Source of the DNA: Thiohalobacter thiocyanaticus
GTDB taxonomy: Bacteria; Pseudomonadota; Gammaproteobacteria; Thiohalobacterales; Thiohalobacteraceae
Reading direction: 5' to 3'
Assembly: GCF_003932505.1 (NCBI RefSeq)
Contig: NZ_QZMU01000001.1
Span: 806,001-870,000, forward strand
DNA: 64,000 bases
Part shown: positions 16,671 to 25,412 of the stretch, one piece after another
Layout: every line of letters begins with the position of its first letter
Position numbering within the stretch: position 1 is the stretch's first letter
Made by a program: the position numbers and the translations under genes
Notes under the pieces: model-generated
Database searches by the model: none
Told to the model about the DNA's origin: nothing
The model's input: the letters and a program-made list of their open reading frames with translations, nothing else

Positions 16671-17642
16671 TCATTCGGGTGAAAAGCGAAACGTCAGATC
16701 ACGGAAACGATCGAAATACTGGTTGTCGGGCGGCAGCGGCAGCGGACTGGAACGCCACACGGCCGCTTCCACCGAGCGGTCAAAGGCCGCATCGCCGCTG
16801 CCCTTGACGATGCTCACGCGCGTGACCTCGCCACCCGGGATCAGACCGACCCGCACCGTGCAGGTCAGACCCTGACGGCTGCCCGGCGGCTGGATCCAGT
16901 TGCGTTCCACCTTCTGCTGGATCGCCGCCACATAGCGGCTGACCACGCGTTCGGCCTCGGCCGCGGCCAGGGCCTGGCGCTCCGCCTCCAGCTGCTGCTG
17001 CAGGGCCTGCTCGGCCTTGCGGCGGGCCTCCTCCTCCGCCTTGCGGCGGGCTTCCTCTTCCGCCTTGCGTTTGGCCTCCGCCTCGGCCTTGCGGCGGGCT
17101 TCCTCTTCCGCCTGGCGTTTGGCCTCCGCCTCGGCCTTGCGGCGGGCTTCCTCCTCCGCCTTGCGTTTGGCCTCCGCCTCGGCCTTGCGGCGGGCTTCCT
17201 CTTCCGCCTGGCGTTTGGCCTCGATCTCGGCCAGGCGCTTCTGTTCCTGCTCACGCTTGCGGACCAGGGCCTCCTGCTGGCGCTTGAGTTCGGCCTGGCG
17301 CTCCGCCTCGGCCGCCTGCTCCTGTTTGAGCTTCTCCAGCCGCTGTTGTTCCGCCTGCCGGGCCGCCTCGGCCTGACGGCGTTTCTCCTCGGCCTCCCGC
17401 AGCCGGGCCTCCGCCGCCTGCTGTTCGCGTTCTTCCACGGCCTGGAGTTTCTCCATCTCGGCCCGGACCTGCGCCTCGTCCAGGGCCACCGCCTCGATCA
17501 CCGGCTTGTCGGCCGCCTGCAGCTGCGGCTTGGGGGTCCAGTCCAGGCTCACGGCCAGAAAGGCCACCAGCACCAGATGCACCAGCAGCGCATAGATGAA
17601 GGCCTGGGGCGTCTCCCTGAACAACCTCCAGAGGGATCTCAA
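16671..17642 (-). CDS. tolA: TolA, trans-periplasmic arm of Tol-Pal
   Basis: 323 residues. One membrane helix (about 14-34) is followed by a very long Lys/Glu/Ala/Arg coiled coil (about 55-240) and the C-terminal domain III (about 240-323: VERNWIQPPGSRQGLTC, VRVGLIPGGEVT). TolA uses the proton motive force through TolQR to bridge to TolB and Pal. Part of the coiled coil is encoded by an almost perfect 48-bp tandem repeat, so its length may vary between strains. Its ATG overlaps the tolR stop. Confidence 0.94.
   Translation of the reverse strand: MRSLWRLFRETPQAFIYALLVHLVLVAFLAVSLDWTPKPQLQAADKPVIEAVALDEAQVRAEMEKLQAVEEREQQAAEARLREAEEKRRQAEAARQAEQQRLEKLKQEQAAEAERQAELKRQQEALVRKREQEQKRLAEIEAKRQAEEEARRKAEAEAKRKAEEEARRKAEAEAKRQAEEEARRKAEAEAKRKAEEEARRKAEEEARRKAEQALQQQLEAERQALAAAEAERVVSRYVAAIQQKVERNWIQPPGSRQGLTCTVRVGLIPGGEVTRVSIVKGSGDAAFDRSVEAAVWRSSPLPLPPDNQYFDRFRDLTFRFSPE
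17017..17232. repeat. 48-bp tandem repeat inside tolA (four full copies plus a half)
   Basis: Full units start at 17041, 17089, 17137 and 17185, each beginning ttgcggcgggcttcctc; a half unit precedes them at 17017. Each encodes 16 residues of the type AEAEAKRKAEEEARRK. Lys and Gln alternate at one position, which gives a 96-bp higher-order period. Copies differ by only one to three bases apart from the end of the last one. Confidence 0.95.
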
Positions 17643-18073
17643 GGCGACTCCGCCTCCGGCGGCTCCGTGACCAGGCCGACGTTGGGCGCGCCGGCCTGCT
17701 GCAGCAGCACCATGGCCCGGACCACCGAACCGTAGGCCACGCCGGCATCCCCGCGCACCAGCACCGGGGTCCTGGGCTTGTTGCGCAGTACCGCCGCGCT
17801 GCGTTGTACCAGGGTCTGGGCATCGATCGGCTGGTCGGGATCATCGCCCACATTCAGATAGAAGTTCCCGCCGGCATCCACCGTCACCTGCAGGGGTTCC
17901 TCGCTGTCCGGGGGCAGCGGTTCGGCATCGGCGCTGGGCAGGGAAACCTGCACCCCCTGGGTGAGCAGGGGCGCGGTGATCATGAAGATCACCAGCATGA
18001 CCAGCATAACATCAATGTAGGGTACCACATTGATTTCAGACATTGGCCGTTTTTTGTGCCGCTGTCGCGCCAT
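17639..18073 (-). CDS. tolR: TolR, proton-channel partner of TolQ
   Basis: 144 residues, ExbD/TolR family. A short cytoplasmic N-terminus (SEINVVPYID) leads into a single membrane helix (about 17-38) with the conserved proton-path Asp21, and then a periplasmic domain. It works with TolQ as a stator energising TolA. It overlaps tolA by four bases and tolQ by one. Confidence 0.95.
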   Translation of the reverse strand: MARQRHKKRPMSEINVVPYIDVMLVMLVIFMITAPLLTQGVQVSLPSADAEPLPPDSEEPLQVTVDAGGNFYLNVGDDPDQPIDAQTLVQRSAAVLRNKPRTPVLVRGDAGVAYGSVVRAMVLLQQAGAPNVGLVTEPPEAESP

Positions 18074-18759
18074 CAGTCTTTCCTTGCCGTGATGGACTGA
18101 CGATGCAGCAGGGCCGCAAATTCCTCCAGGAAGTTGTCGTAGCGGTTGGCCAGGCGTTCGACATCGTTGGAGAAGCGGTTGTAGGCAATCACCGCGGGAA
18201 TGGCCGCGAACAGACCCATGGCGGTGGCGATCAAGGCCTCGGCGATACCCGGCGCGACCATGGCCAGTGTTGCCTGGTGCACGTTACCGAGCGAACGGAA
18301 GGCGTTCATGATGCCCCAGACAGTGCCGAACAGGCCGATGTAGGGACTGGTGGAGCCGACCGTGGCCAGAAAGGACAGACCCGTCTCCAGCCGGTCCTCT
18401 TCTCTTGACAGCGCCACGCGCATGGAACGCTGGGCACCCTCGACCATGGCGGTGGAATCCGCCTGCGGCTGCTTGCGCAGCCGGCTGTACTCCCTGAAGC
18501 CGGCTTCGAAGATATCGGCCATGCCCTCGTTGTCCTGCTCGCGGGCGGCAACCTGCTGATACAGGGCGGCCAGTTCACCACCGGACCAGAACTGCTGCTC
18601 GAACTCCTTCGCCTCGCGCTGGGCCCCGCCCAGCTTCTTCCACTTGTGAAAGATCAGGGTCCAGGATATCAGCGACAGGGCAACCAGCAGCAGCATGACC
18701 AGCTGAACCACCGGGCTGGCGCCAAGGATCAGGTGCAGCATCGACAAGTCCGTCGACAT
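18073..18759 (-). CDS. tolQ: TolQ, inner-membrane proton channel of Tol-Pal
   Basis: 228 residues, MotA/TolQ/ExbB family. Three membrane helices are seen: about 16-38, then 135-160 and 170-195. The conserved LLATVGSTSPYIGLFGTVWGI-like segment and EALIATAMGLFAAIPAVIAYN line the channel. The ribosome-binding site AGGAG lies within the end of ybgC, which stops directly at the tolQ start. Confidence 0.95.
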   Translation of the reverse strand: MSTDLSMLHLILGASPVVQLVMLLLVALSLISWTLIFHKWKKLGGAQREAKEFEQQFWSGGELAALYQQVAAREQDNEGMADIFEAGFREYSRLRKQPQADSTAMVEGAQRSMRVALSREEDRLETGLSFLATVGSTSPYIGLFGTVWGIMNAFRSLGNVHQATLAMVAPGIAEALIATAMGLFAAIPAVIAYNRFSNDVERLANRYDNFLEEFAALLHRQSITARKD

Positions 18760-19179
18760 TCAGATCTCCTTTACTATGTAATCGGGCAGGGCCCGGGGCC
18801 GGAAGCTGCCGGCATCCAGACAGGCGATGCGAATCCTCCCAGCGCACAGCGGGTCGTCATGCCTGTCCGCCTCCAGTACCTGCTGCTCGAATTCCAGACT
18901 GGCCCGGCCCGCGGATACGACCTGCGCGCTGACCTCGAGTTCCATGTTGAAACGGGCCGGGCGCAGATATTCGATGTTCACTGAACGTACTGCAAAGATG
19001 ATGCCCGCCTCGCGCTGCAGCCGGTCCTGTTCGAAGCCGAGGCTGCGCAGGTACTCGGTACGGGCCCGTTCCATGAACCTGAGGTAGTTGGCATAGTAGA
19101 CGACGCCGCCGCTGTCGGTGTCCTCGTAGTACACGCGCACCGGCCAGTAAAACACGGCTTGTGTTGTTCTCTGCTCCAT
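18760..19179 (-). CDS. ybgC: YbgC, hotdog-fold acyl-CoA thioesterase of the tol-pal cluster
   Basis: 139 residues of the 4-hydroxybenzoyl-CoA thioesterase type. The motif VYYEDTDSGGVVYYANYL holds the catalytic Asp, and MERARTEYLR follows. YbgC hydrolyses short or long acyl-CoA/ACP thioesters at the membrane and heads most gammaproteobacterial tol-pal operons. The start was set at the ATG at 19179 (MEQRTTQ), giving the family length; an in-frame TTG at 19224 would add 15 atypical residues. No strong ribosome-binding site is seen. Confidence 0.93.
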   Translation of the reverse strand: MEQRTTQAVFYWPVRVYYEDTDSGGVVYYANYLRFMERARTEYLRSLGFEQDRLQREAGIIFAVRSVNIEYLRPARFNMELEVSAQVVSAGRASLEFEQQVLEADRHDDPLCAGRIRIACLDAGSFRPRALPDYIVKEI

Positions 19180-19245
19180 CAGACAGATACTACCGTATCG
19201 ATTCCATGTGACCGCAGCTGACAACCGGATCCACCGGACACCGGA

Positions 19246-20304
19246 TCATGCCTGATCGTCGAACAGCGACAGCGAAGCCTCGGTCCGCGCAGTCAGCGAT
19301 TCCGGCGGCGTGATGCCGAAATGCAGGTAGGCGTGCCGGGTCGCGATCCGCCCCCGCGCCGTACGCATCATGAAGCCCTGCTGGATCAGGTAGGGCTCGA
19401 TGACATCCTCCAGGGTGCCACGCTCCTCGCCGATGGCCGCCGCCAGGCTGTCGATGCCCACCGGGCCGCCATCGAACTTCTCGATCAGCGCGCCCAGCAG
19501 CTTGCGGTCCATGATGTCGAAGCCATGGGTGTCGACATTGAGCAGCTCCATGGCCTGCTGGGCGACTGTTGCATCAACCCGCCCCTGTGCCTTGACCTGG
19601 GCGAAGTCACGCACCCGGCGCAGCAGCCGGTTGGCGATGCGTGGGGTACCGCGCGAGCGCCGGGCCACCTCTTCGGCACCGGCCGGATCCATGTCCACGC
19701 CCAGAATGCCGGCCGAGCGTTGCACGATATGTATCAGGTCCGGGACTGTATAGAATTCAAGCCGTTGAACAATGCCAAACCGGTCACGTAATGGCGATGT
19801 CAAAAGCCCGGCGCGGGTGGTCGCCCCGACCAGGGTGAAGGGGGGCAGGTCCAGCTTGATGGAACGCGCTGCCGGCCCCTCGCCGATCATGATGTCGAGC
19901 TGGTAGTCCTCCATGGCCGGGTACAGGACCTCCTCCACCATGGGACTGAGACGGTGGATCTCGTCCACGAACAGCACATCGTGCGGCTCCAGATTGGTCA
20001 GCAGGGCGGCCAGGTCGCCGGGTTTTTCCAGCACCGGGCCGGAGGTGTGGCGCAGGTTCACGTCCAGCTCGGCGGCGACGATGTGCGCCAGGGTGGTCTT
20101 GCCCAGGCCGGGCGGGCCGAAGATGAGTACATGGTCCAGCGCCTCGCCGCGGGCGCGGGCCGCGCCGATGAAGATCTCCATCTGCTCGCGTACCTGGGGC
20201 TGGCCGACATAATCGGCCAGCCGGTGCGGGCGGATGGCGCGGTCGATGCGCGCCTCCTCGGGCGAGTCCACGGCGGGCGAAATGATGCGGTCAGTGTCGG
20301 TCAT
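19246..20304 (-). CDS. ruvB: RuvB, Holliday-junction branch-migration ATPase
   Basis: 352 residues, normal length. AAA+ core: Walker [10 protein letters not shown] (63-71), Walker B FVDEIH (112-117) and sensor GATTRAG; a C-terminal winged helix carries [15 protein letters not shown] and [10 protein letters not shown]. It forms the hexameric motor on RuvA-bound junctions. It is separated from ruvA by 195 bp containing a perfect palindromic repeat, an unusual break in an operon that is normally tight. Confidence 0.97.
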   Translation of the reverse strand: MTDTDRIISPAVDSPEEARIDRAIRPHRLADYVGQPQVREQMEIFIGAARARGEALDHVLIFGPPGLGKTTLAHIVAAELDVNLRHTSGPVLEKPGDLAALLTNLEPHDVLFVDEIHRLSPMVEEVLYPAMEDYQLDIMIGEGPAARSIKLDLPPFTLVGATTRAGLLTSPLRDRFGIVQRLEFYTVPDLIHIVQRSAGILGVDMDPAGAEEVARRSRGTPRIANRLLRRVRDFAQVKAQGRVDATVAQQAMELLNVDTHGFDIMDRKLLGALIEKFDGGPVGIDSLAAAIGEERGTLEDVIEPYLIQQGFMMRTARGRIATRHAYLHFGITPPESLTARTEASLSLFDDQA

Positions 20305-20393
20305 AGGGGTCTGGTTTCAGGCTCCCGGCACGATAGCGTGCCCGGAAGGGACTGACAAGCGATAGCACTGGACCAGCGAGAACTCAAAATACA

Positions 20394-20473
20394 CGTCATC
20401 CCGGCGCAGGCCGGGATCCAGCAGGGATACCGCCATTGGTGGTCACTGGATCCCGGCCTGCGCCGGGATGACG
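20394..20473. repeat. Perfect 28-bp inverted repeat between ruvA and ruvB
   Basis: The arms cgtcatcccggcgcaggccg.. (20394-20421) and their exact complement (20446-20473) enclose 24 bases. Each arm is itself partly palindromic (tcccggcgcaggccggga). Related arms occur at 31370-31397 and 45426-45495. The transcript would fold into a very stable structure within the ruv operon. Confidence 0.9.
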
Positions 20474-20499
20474 GATAACGATACAACTGCGGAGTTTCA

Positions 20500-21111
20500 T
20501 CACCCCTTCTGCGTCGTCGCCCGCAGCGCCTGGCGGATGATCTCCTCGGCCGGCAGGTCGCCGGCCTCGATGGCGCGCACCATGCGGCTGGCCTCGGGCG
20601 GCTTGTAACCCAGGGCGATCAGCGCGCTGACCGCTTCCTCCACCGGTCCGGCCGCGGCCGGCGGCAGCCCCGCTCCGCCGCCGGCGGCCGCCTCCGGCAC
20701 GGTGCCGAAATCGGCCAGCCGGTCGCCCAGCTCGACCAGCAGGCGCTCGGCGGTCTTTTTGCCGATGCCGGGCACCCGGGTCAGGGCAGCCGCATCGCGG
20801 TCGTTGACGCAGCTTATCAGCTCGCCGAGTGTCATGCTCGACATGATGGCCAGCGCCAGCCGCGGGCCGACGCCGTTGATGCGGATCAGGTGCCGGAACA
20901 GGTCGCGCTCGGCCTGACGGGCGAAGCCGAACAGGATATGGGCGTCCTCGCGCACCACCAGGTGGGTATGCAGGGTGACCTCGCTGCCGGTCTCCGGCAG
21001 GGCGTAGAAGGTGGTCATGGGCGCCTCGACCTCATAGCCCACGCCCTGGACCTCCAGCAGCAGCCGGGGCGGCTGCTTGGCCACCAGAAGACCGCGCAGA
21101 CGGCCGATCAT
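20500..21111 (-). CDS. ruvA: RuvA, Holliday-junction DNA-binding protein
   Basis: 203 residues. An N-terminal OB fold ([20 protein letters not shown]), two helix-hairpin-helix motifs ([12 protein letters not shown] near 78-89 and [13 protein letters not shown] near 113-125), a flexible Gly/Ala/Pro linker and a C-terminal RuvB-binding domain ([12 protein letters not shown]). It overlaps the ruvC stop by four bases. Confidence 0.96.
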   Translation of the reverse strand: MIGRLRGLLVAKQPPRLLLEVQGVGYEVEAPMTTFYALPETGSEVTLHTHLVVREDAHILFGFARQAERDLFRHLIRINGVGPRLALAIMSSMTLGELISCVNDRDAAALTRVPGIGKKTAERLLVELGDRLADFGTVPEAAAGGGAGLPPAAAGPVEEAVSALIALGYKPPEASRMVRAIEAGDLPAEEIIRQALRATTQKG

Positions 21112-21623
21112 CTGAACCTGCCTCTACGTGCGCCCGCCGCCCCGGGGATGCGGCCCAGGGTGGTGCTGACATGGTGGTGGCAGATGGCGATGGCCAGGGC
21201 GTCGGCCTGGTCGGCCTGCAGCGGCGCGGACAGCTTGAGCAGCAGCCCGACCATGTGCTGGACCTGCTCCTTGGCCGCCCCGCCGCGCCCGACCAGGGCC
21301 TGCTTGACCTCGCTCGGGCTGTACTCGGCCACCGGCACGTCGGCCGCGAGCGCCCCGCAGATGGCCGCGCCGCGGGCCTGCCCGAGCTTGAGCGCCGAGT
21401 CGGCATTGCGGGCCATGAAGACCTGCTCGATGGCCACGGCCTCGGGCTGATATTCGTTCATGAGTTCGCGGATGCCGATGAAGATGGCACGCAACCGGGC
21501 GGGAAAATCCTCGCCCTGGAGGCGCAGGAAGCCGCTGTGGACGTGATTGACGCGGTTGCCCTCGGCATCGATGAGCCCGAAGCCGGTCTGGCGGGAGCCG
21601 GGGTCGATGCCGAGGATGCGCAT
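21108..21623 (-). CDS. ruvC: RuvC, Holliday-junction resolvase
   Basis: 171 residues. The four catalytic acids are Asp7 (GIDPGS), Glu66 (IEQVF), Asp138 and Asp141 ([11 protein letters not shown]). The start at 21623 gives the canonical MRILGIDPG; a longer in-frame reading from 21695 overlaps yebC and does not resemble the family. It lies four bases after yebC and is coupled to ruvA. Confidence 0.96.
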   Translation of the reverse strand: MRILGIDPGSRQTGFGLIDAEGNRVNHVHSGFLRLQGEDFPARLRAIFIGIRELMNEYQPEAVAIEQVFMARNADSALKLGQARGAAICGALAADVPVAEYSPSEVKQALVGRGGAAKEQVQHMVGLLLKLSAPLQADQADALAIAICHHHVSTTLGRIPGAAGARRGRFR

Positions 21624-21627
21624 GGGC

Positions 21628-22383
21628 TCAGGAGGCCAGCCGGTCCAGCACCTCGTCCGGGAAGTCGGCGTTGGTGTAGACCTCCTGCACGTCATCCAGG
21701 TCCTCCAGCATGTCGATCATGCGGATGACCTTTTCCGCGGTCTCGGCGTCCACCGCGCTCAGGGTCTCGGGGCGCATGGTCACCTCGGCGTTGTCCGGGG
21801 TCAGCCCCGCGGCCTCGATGGCCGCGCGTACCCGCTGGTATTCCTCCGGCGAGCTCAGCACCTCGATGGAGCCGTCCTCGCTGCTCACCACGTCGTCGGC
21901 CTCGGCCTCCAGCGCGGCCTCCATGACCGCATCCTCGTCGACGTTCTCGTAGAAGATGATCACCCCGGTCTTGTTGAACAGGTAGGCCACCGAGCCATCG
22001 GTGCCGAGGTTGCCGCCCAGCTTGGTGAAGGCGTGGCGCACCTCGGAGACGGTACGGTTGCGGTTGTCGGTCAGGCAGTCGACCATGATGGCCACGCCGC
22101 CGGGGCCGTAGCCCTCGTAGCGCACCTCTTCATAGCTGGCGCCATCGTCCAGTTCGCCGGCACCGCGCTTGCAGGCCTTCTCGATGGTGTCCTTGGGGAT
22201 GTTGGCGCCGAGCGCCTTGTCCACGGCCAGGCGCAGGCGGGGATGGGTGCCGGGATCGGAGGTCCTGCCCTCACGCGCCGCGACCGTGATCTCGCGGATG
22301 AGCTTGGTCCAGACCTTGCCGCGCTTCTTGTCGTTCGCGGCCTTCTTGTGCTTGATGTTGGCCCACTTGCTGTGCCCCGCCAT
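21628..22383 (-). CDS. yebC: YebC/PmpR family protein
   Basis: 251 residues, typical of the DUF28 family. It begins [23 protein letters not shown] and has the conserved [21 protein letters not shown] and GSVAYLF segments. Members are described as transcriptional regulators or as factors that help ribosomes through difficult stretches such as polyproline. It directly precedes ruvC, as in many Gammaproteobacteria. Confidence 0.95.
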   Translation of the reverse strand: MAGHSKWANIKHKKAANDKKRGKVWTKLIREITVAAREGRTSDPGTHPRLRLAVDKALGANIPKDTIEKACKRGAGELDDGASYEEVRYEGYGPGGVAIMVDCLTDNRNRTVSEVRHAFTKLGGNLGTDGSVAYLFNKTGVIIFYENVDEDAVMEAALEAEADDVVSSEDGSIEVLSSPEEYQRVRAAIEAAGLTPDNAEVTMRPETLSAVDAETAEKVIRMIDMLEDLDDVQEVYTNADFPDEVLDRLAS

Positions 22384-22457
22384 GACTGCCTCGTGCTGGT
22401 TTTCCGGTCCTCAGAGATGGGGGCCATTCTAGCACGGCCCGGGGCGGAAACGGCACC

Positions 22458-22480
22458 GGGCCGGCGCCGCGCGCCGGCCC
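22458..22480 (-). terminator. GC-rich hairpin downstream of the FadL gene
   Basis: gggccggcgc and gcgccggccc form a perfect 10-bp stem with a cgc loop, eight bases after the FadL stop. On the minus strand only a weak tail (ggtgccgtttcc) follows, so termination efficiency is uncertain. Confidence 0.55.
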
Positions 22481-22488
22481 GGGCGGGC

Positions 22489-23907
22489 TCAGAAGCGATG
22501 GCTGTAGATGAACTGGAAGCTGGTCTGGCCGTGACGGGAGGTCACCCCGGCGGCCGAGGTCTCGCTGACCTCGGGCGCGTGCTGCACCGAGAAGTCGATG
22601 GACTGGACCGGATTGAACACATAGCCGAAACCGGCGGTCACGTGATTCCTCACTATGGCCGGGAACAGTGCGTTGAGATAGGTATCCGGCACCGGGTTGT
22701 CGGACAGGTTCACACCGGCGCGCAGGGTCAGTTTCGGGCTCCAGCGGTAGGCACCGCCCAGCTGGTAGACCACCTGATCGTCCCAGCGCTGGAACAGGGA
22801 AACCTCCATGCCCCTGCCGGCGAAGGCCGCGGCCCGCGGGTCGGCCTGGCTGGCATCCGCGGTGAAACTCATGTCGAAGCTGTCCATGGTATCGGCCCAC
22901 TCGATGCGCTTGATATCGCCGGTGAAGAACCAGCTGTCGCTGGCCTGCCAGGCCGCGCCGATGCCGTAGATCTCCGGCCACTGGAAATCGCGCACCTTGA
23001 GATCGCCGCTGACCGGAATGGCCTGGGCGCTGCCCATCATCTCCACCCCGAACAGCAGATCGGCCCCGGAGGTCTTCATATCGTTGAGTCTGGTCTCGCT
23101 GTGGTAGGTCGCGCCTACGCTCAGCCGGTCGTTGACCCTGAATACGGCACCCAGTTTGCCGGCTACGCCGTAGGCGCGGGCCTGGCCGGTGAAGTCATTG
23201 CCGTTGCTGAAGTCGAAATAGGCATAATCCACCCGTGTGATCGCCCCGCTGCCGACGAAGCCGTTGAAGGTGGAGACCAGGCCGCTGCCATCGTCGCCGG
23301 CGGTGCCGAAATTCTGCGTACTGACCAGGTCGGTGAACTGGGCCCCGCTCATGGCCATCTTCAGATCCAGCCCGGACCAGACAAAATCGAGACTGCCGCC
23401 GATCACCAGCCGTTCATGCACATCGAAGGCCAGCGGCAGGATGACCCGGCCCACACTCAACTCGGTGCGGTTTTCCAGATTGGAGGTGACGAAGGGCGAG
23501 GGATTGCCCAGAAAGGAGGTGGCGTCGAACTCGGTACCCATGCCGCCCTGGCCATAGACACCGATGCCGTAGGTCAGGCCATTGTGCTTGCGCACCCAGC
23601 CGGCGGCCGGCATGGCGTAAGCGGTGCCATCGGACTCCGCGACCTGGCCGCCGGCCTCGGCCTCCACATCCGGGCCCAGAAAACCGAAGAAGATGTCCAG
23701 CCGGCTGCCGGCGTCCATCAGCCCCAGAGTGGCCGGATTGTTCATCATGGCGGCGGTGCCGTTGTCATAAGCAAAGGCCGCCCCGCCCATGGCGGAGGCG
23801 ATGGGGCCGTAGCCTTCCATGTTCATGCCGTTGGTGGACCAGGCCAAAGGGGAAAAGGCCGCCGCCAGCGCGGTCGGCAGCAGGGCGCGCGCGAATCGCT
23901 TACTCAT
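22489..23907 (-). CDS. OmpP1/FadL family outer-membrane transporter
   Basis: 472 residues. A signal peptide (about 1-24) is followed by the FadL N-terminal hatch (NGMNMEGYGPIASAMGGAAFA), the NNPATLG motif at about 56-62 and a beta-barrel ending FIYSHRF with a terminal Phe. Proteins of this family take up fatty acids, aromatics or other hydrophobic molecules. It sits between yebC and nudB, where aspS is often found in related genomes. It is on the same strand as yebC but 105 bp upstream of it, with a strong hairpin between them. Confidence 0.9.
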   Translation of the reverse strand: MSKRFARALLPTALAAAFSPLAWSTNGMNMEGYGPIASAMGGAAFAYDNGTAAMMNNPATLGLMDAGSRLDIFFGFLGPDVEAEAGGQVAESDGTAYAMPAAGWVRKHNGLTYGIGVYGQGGMGTEFDATSFLGNPSPFVTSNLENRTELSVGRVILPLAFDVHERLVIGGSLDFVWSGLDLKMAMSGAQFTDLVSTQNFGTAGDDGSGLVSTFNGFVGSGAITRVDYAYFDFSNGNDFTGQARAYGVAGKLGAVFRVNDRLSVGATYHSETRLNDMKTSGADLLFGVEMMGSAQAIPVSGDLKVRDFQWPEIYGIGAAWQASDSWFFTGDIKRIEWADTMDSFDMSFTADASQADPRAAAFAGRGMEVSLFQRWDDQVVYQLGGAYRWSPKLTLRAGVNLSDNPVPDTYLNALFPAIVRNHVTAGFGYVFNPVQSIDFSVQHAPEVSETSAAGVTSRHGQTSFQFIYSHRF

Positions 23908-23987
23908 TGATTACTCCGAATTTTATTTCACTTCGAGGGGGAGAACAGGCTCCATAAAGGACCCGGGCGCAGGGCCGGGTCAGCCCT

Positions 23988-24467
23988 TCATCGGCGGCGG
24001 CGGAGCAAGCTTGAGGGGGATTCCACGCCGCTCCGGCCGGGCAGCAGTCGGCGGATGGCTTCGCGGTTGGTCACGGACCCCGCCTGCGCGGCCGCCTCCA
24101 CCGCCGGCAGCCAGTGGCAGCGGCGGTGTTCGGCGGGATCGAGCCGGACCGGCGGCAGGCTCGAATAGCACACGGCATAGACATGCTCGAGGTTCTCGGC
24201 CACGTCGGGGGCATAGCGGGCCCGCCAGGCCGGAAGGATGGGAAAACGACTCTGCATCCGGCAATCGCGCAGTGCCGGGCCGGCGTCCAGGCCGGTCTCC
24301 TCGCGCAGTTCGCGCAATGCCGCGGCGGTGGCCGACTCCCCCCACTCCAGACTGCCGGTCACCGACTGCCAGAAGCCGGGCGGTTCGCGGCGTTCCAGCA
24401 GCAGCACCTCGCCGGCGGCGGTATACACCAGCACCAGGACGGATTCGGGGCGTTTGTAGTCGGACAT
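23988..24467 (-). CDS. nudB: NudB, dihydroneopterin triphosphate diphosphatase (Nudix)
   Basis: 159 residues. The Nudix box runs from Gly38 to about residue 60 (GSLEWGESATAAALRELREE, then TGL), preceded by YKRPESVLVLVYT, typical of NudB. It removes pyrophosphate from dihydroneopterin triphosphate in folate synthesis. The start at 24467 (MSDYKRPESV) gives the family length; a longer in-frame reading would overlap the divergent transglycosylase gene. Confidence 0.88.
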   Translation of the reverse strand: MSDYKRPESVLVLVYTAAGEVLLLERREPPGFWQSVTGSLEWGESATAAALRELREETGLDAGPALRDCRMQSRFPILPAWRARYAPDVAENLEHVYAVCYSSLPPVRLDPAEHRRCHWLPAVEAAAQAGSVTNREAIRRLLPGRSGVESPSSLLRRRR

Positions 24468-24544
24468 ATCAAAACCCGGAGATCGCTGCCGATAATCAGA
24501 ATAGCTTGCCAAATGTGCGCCTTTACAAACAGAATTTCCCGGTA

Positions 24545-25132
24545 ATGAAACTGCGGCTGCAAATCCCGAGGCTCGTCCTCCTGCTGACACTGGCATTCAG
24601 CCAGGCGGCCCAGGCCGCCACCCAGGCCCGGCCCGACGCCGAGATGCGCGCCCACCTGGCTGCGGCCATCGCCAGCGCCGAGAGCTTCGAGGACCGGTTC
24701 GAGGCCGAAGTCTGGCTGTCGGACATGTCACGCCGGCTGCAGCGGCGCTGGCAGGATATCCCGGCCAACGAGCGCCTGGAGATCCTCAGGATCGCCCACC
24801 AGGAAGCCACGCAGGCCGAACTGCCGCCGGAGCTGGTGCTGGCGGTGATCCAGGTCGAGAGCAACTTCGACCGTTTCGCCATCTCCCATGCCGGGGCCCG
24901 CGGCCTGATGCAGGTGATGCCCTTCTGGCTGGAGGAACTGGGCCGTCCCCAGGACAATCTGTTCCATATCCGCACCAATATCCGCTACGGCTGCACCATC
25001 CTGAAACACTACCTGGAACGCGAACGCGGCAACCTGCAGCGGGCCCTGGCCCGCTACAATGGCAGCCTCGGCCAGAGCTGGTATCCCGACCGGGTGTTCA
25101 GCGCACTGAACCGCCACTGGTTCCAGAATTGA
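24545..25132 (+). CDS. Lytic transglycosylase (SLT domain)
   Basis: 195 residues. A signal peptide (about 1-24, ending AQA-AT), a helical spacer and a C-terminal SLT domain: catalytic Glu105 in VIQVESNFDRFAISHAGA, then GLMQVMP, NIRYGC and RALARYNGS. It cleaves glycan strands of peptidoglycan in the periplasm. The start at 24545 gives a clean signal peptide, although no strong ribosome-binding site precedes it; the frame stays open upstream across antisense nudB, which I regard as chance. It is divergent from nudB with 77 bp between them. Confidence 0.88.
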   Translation: MKLRLQIPRLVLLLTLAFSQAAQAATQARPDAEMRAHLAAAIASAESFEDRFEAEVWLSDMSRRLQRRWQDIPANERLEILRIAHQEATQAELPPELVLAVIQVESNFDRFAISHAGARGLMQVMPFWLEELGRPQDNLFHIRTNIRYGCTILKHYLERERGNLQRALARYNGSLGQSWYPDRVFSALNRHWFQN

Positions 25133-25412
25133 AGACCGCCTGAACAGCGACGGCTTCCGTCCGGTGCCTGCCAATCCATTTATCCTTCCGGCCGATTCCG
25201 GCAAACCCATTGCCTGAACGCAATCAGTTCTATTCGAATTATCGATTATTTACCAAGTCCACCCCTCCGTAGACTCCATAGACAGCCTTTGTGTGGCTCA
25301 GAAATCCGGACCTTACATTGACGGAGGCATGGCAGCACCGCGCAACACCGACCACGGATGCCGCCGTTGCGAGGCACCGCCTGCCGCCCCTGACGGAAAC
25401 TGACGCAGGCCT

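Noticed and set aside
17017..17232. Possible CRISPR-like array
   Set aside because: The repeats are directly adjacent with no variable spacers and encode the TolA coiled coil.
21547..23910. 787-codon open frame opposite ruvC, yebC and the FadL gene
   Set aside because: It crosses three real genes on the other strand and has no domain of its own.
23819..24544. Long N-terminal extension of the lytic transglycosylase
   Set aside because: The frame stays open upstream but runs antisense through nudB and would bury the signal peptide that starts at 24545.
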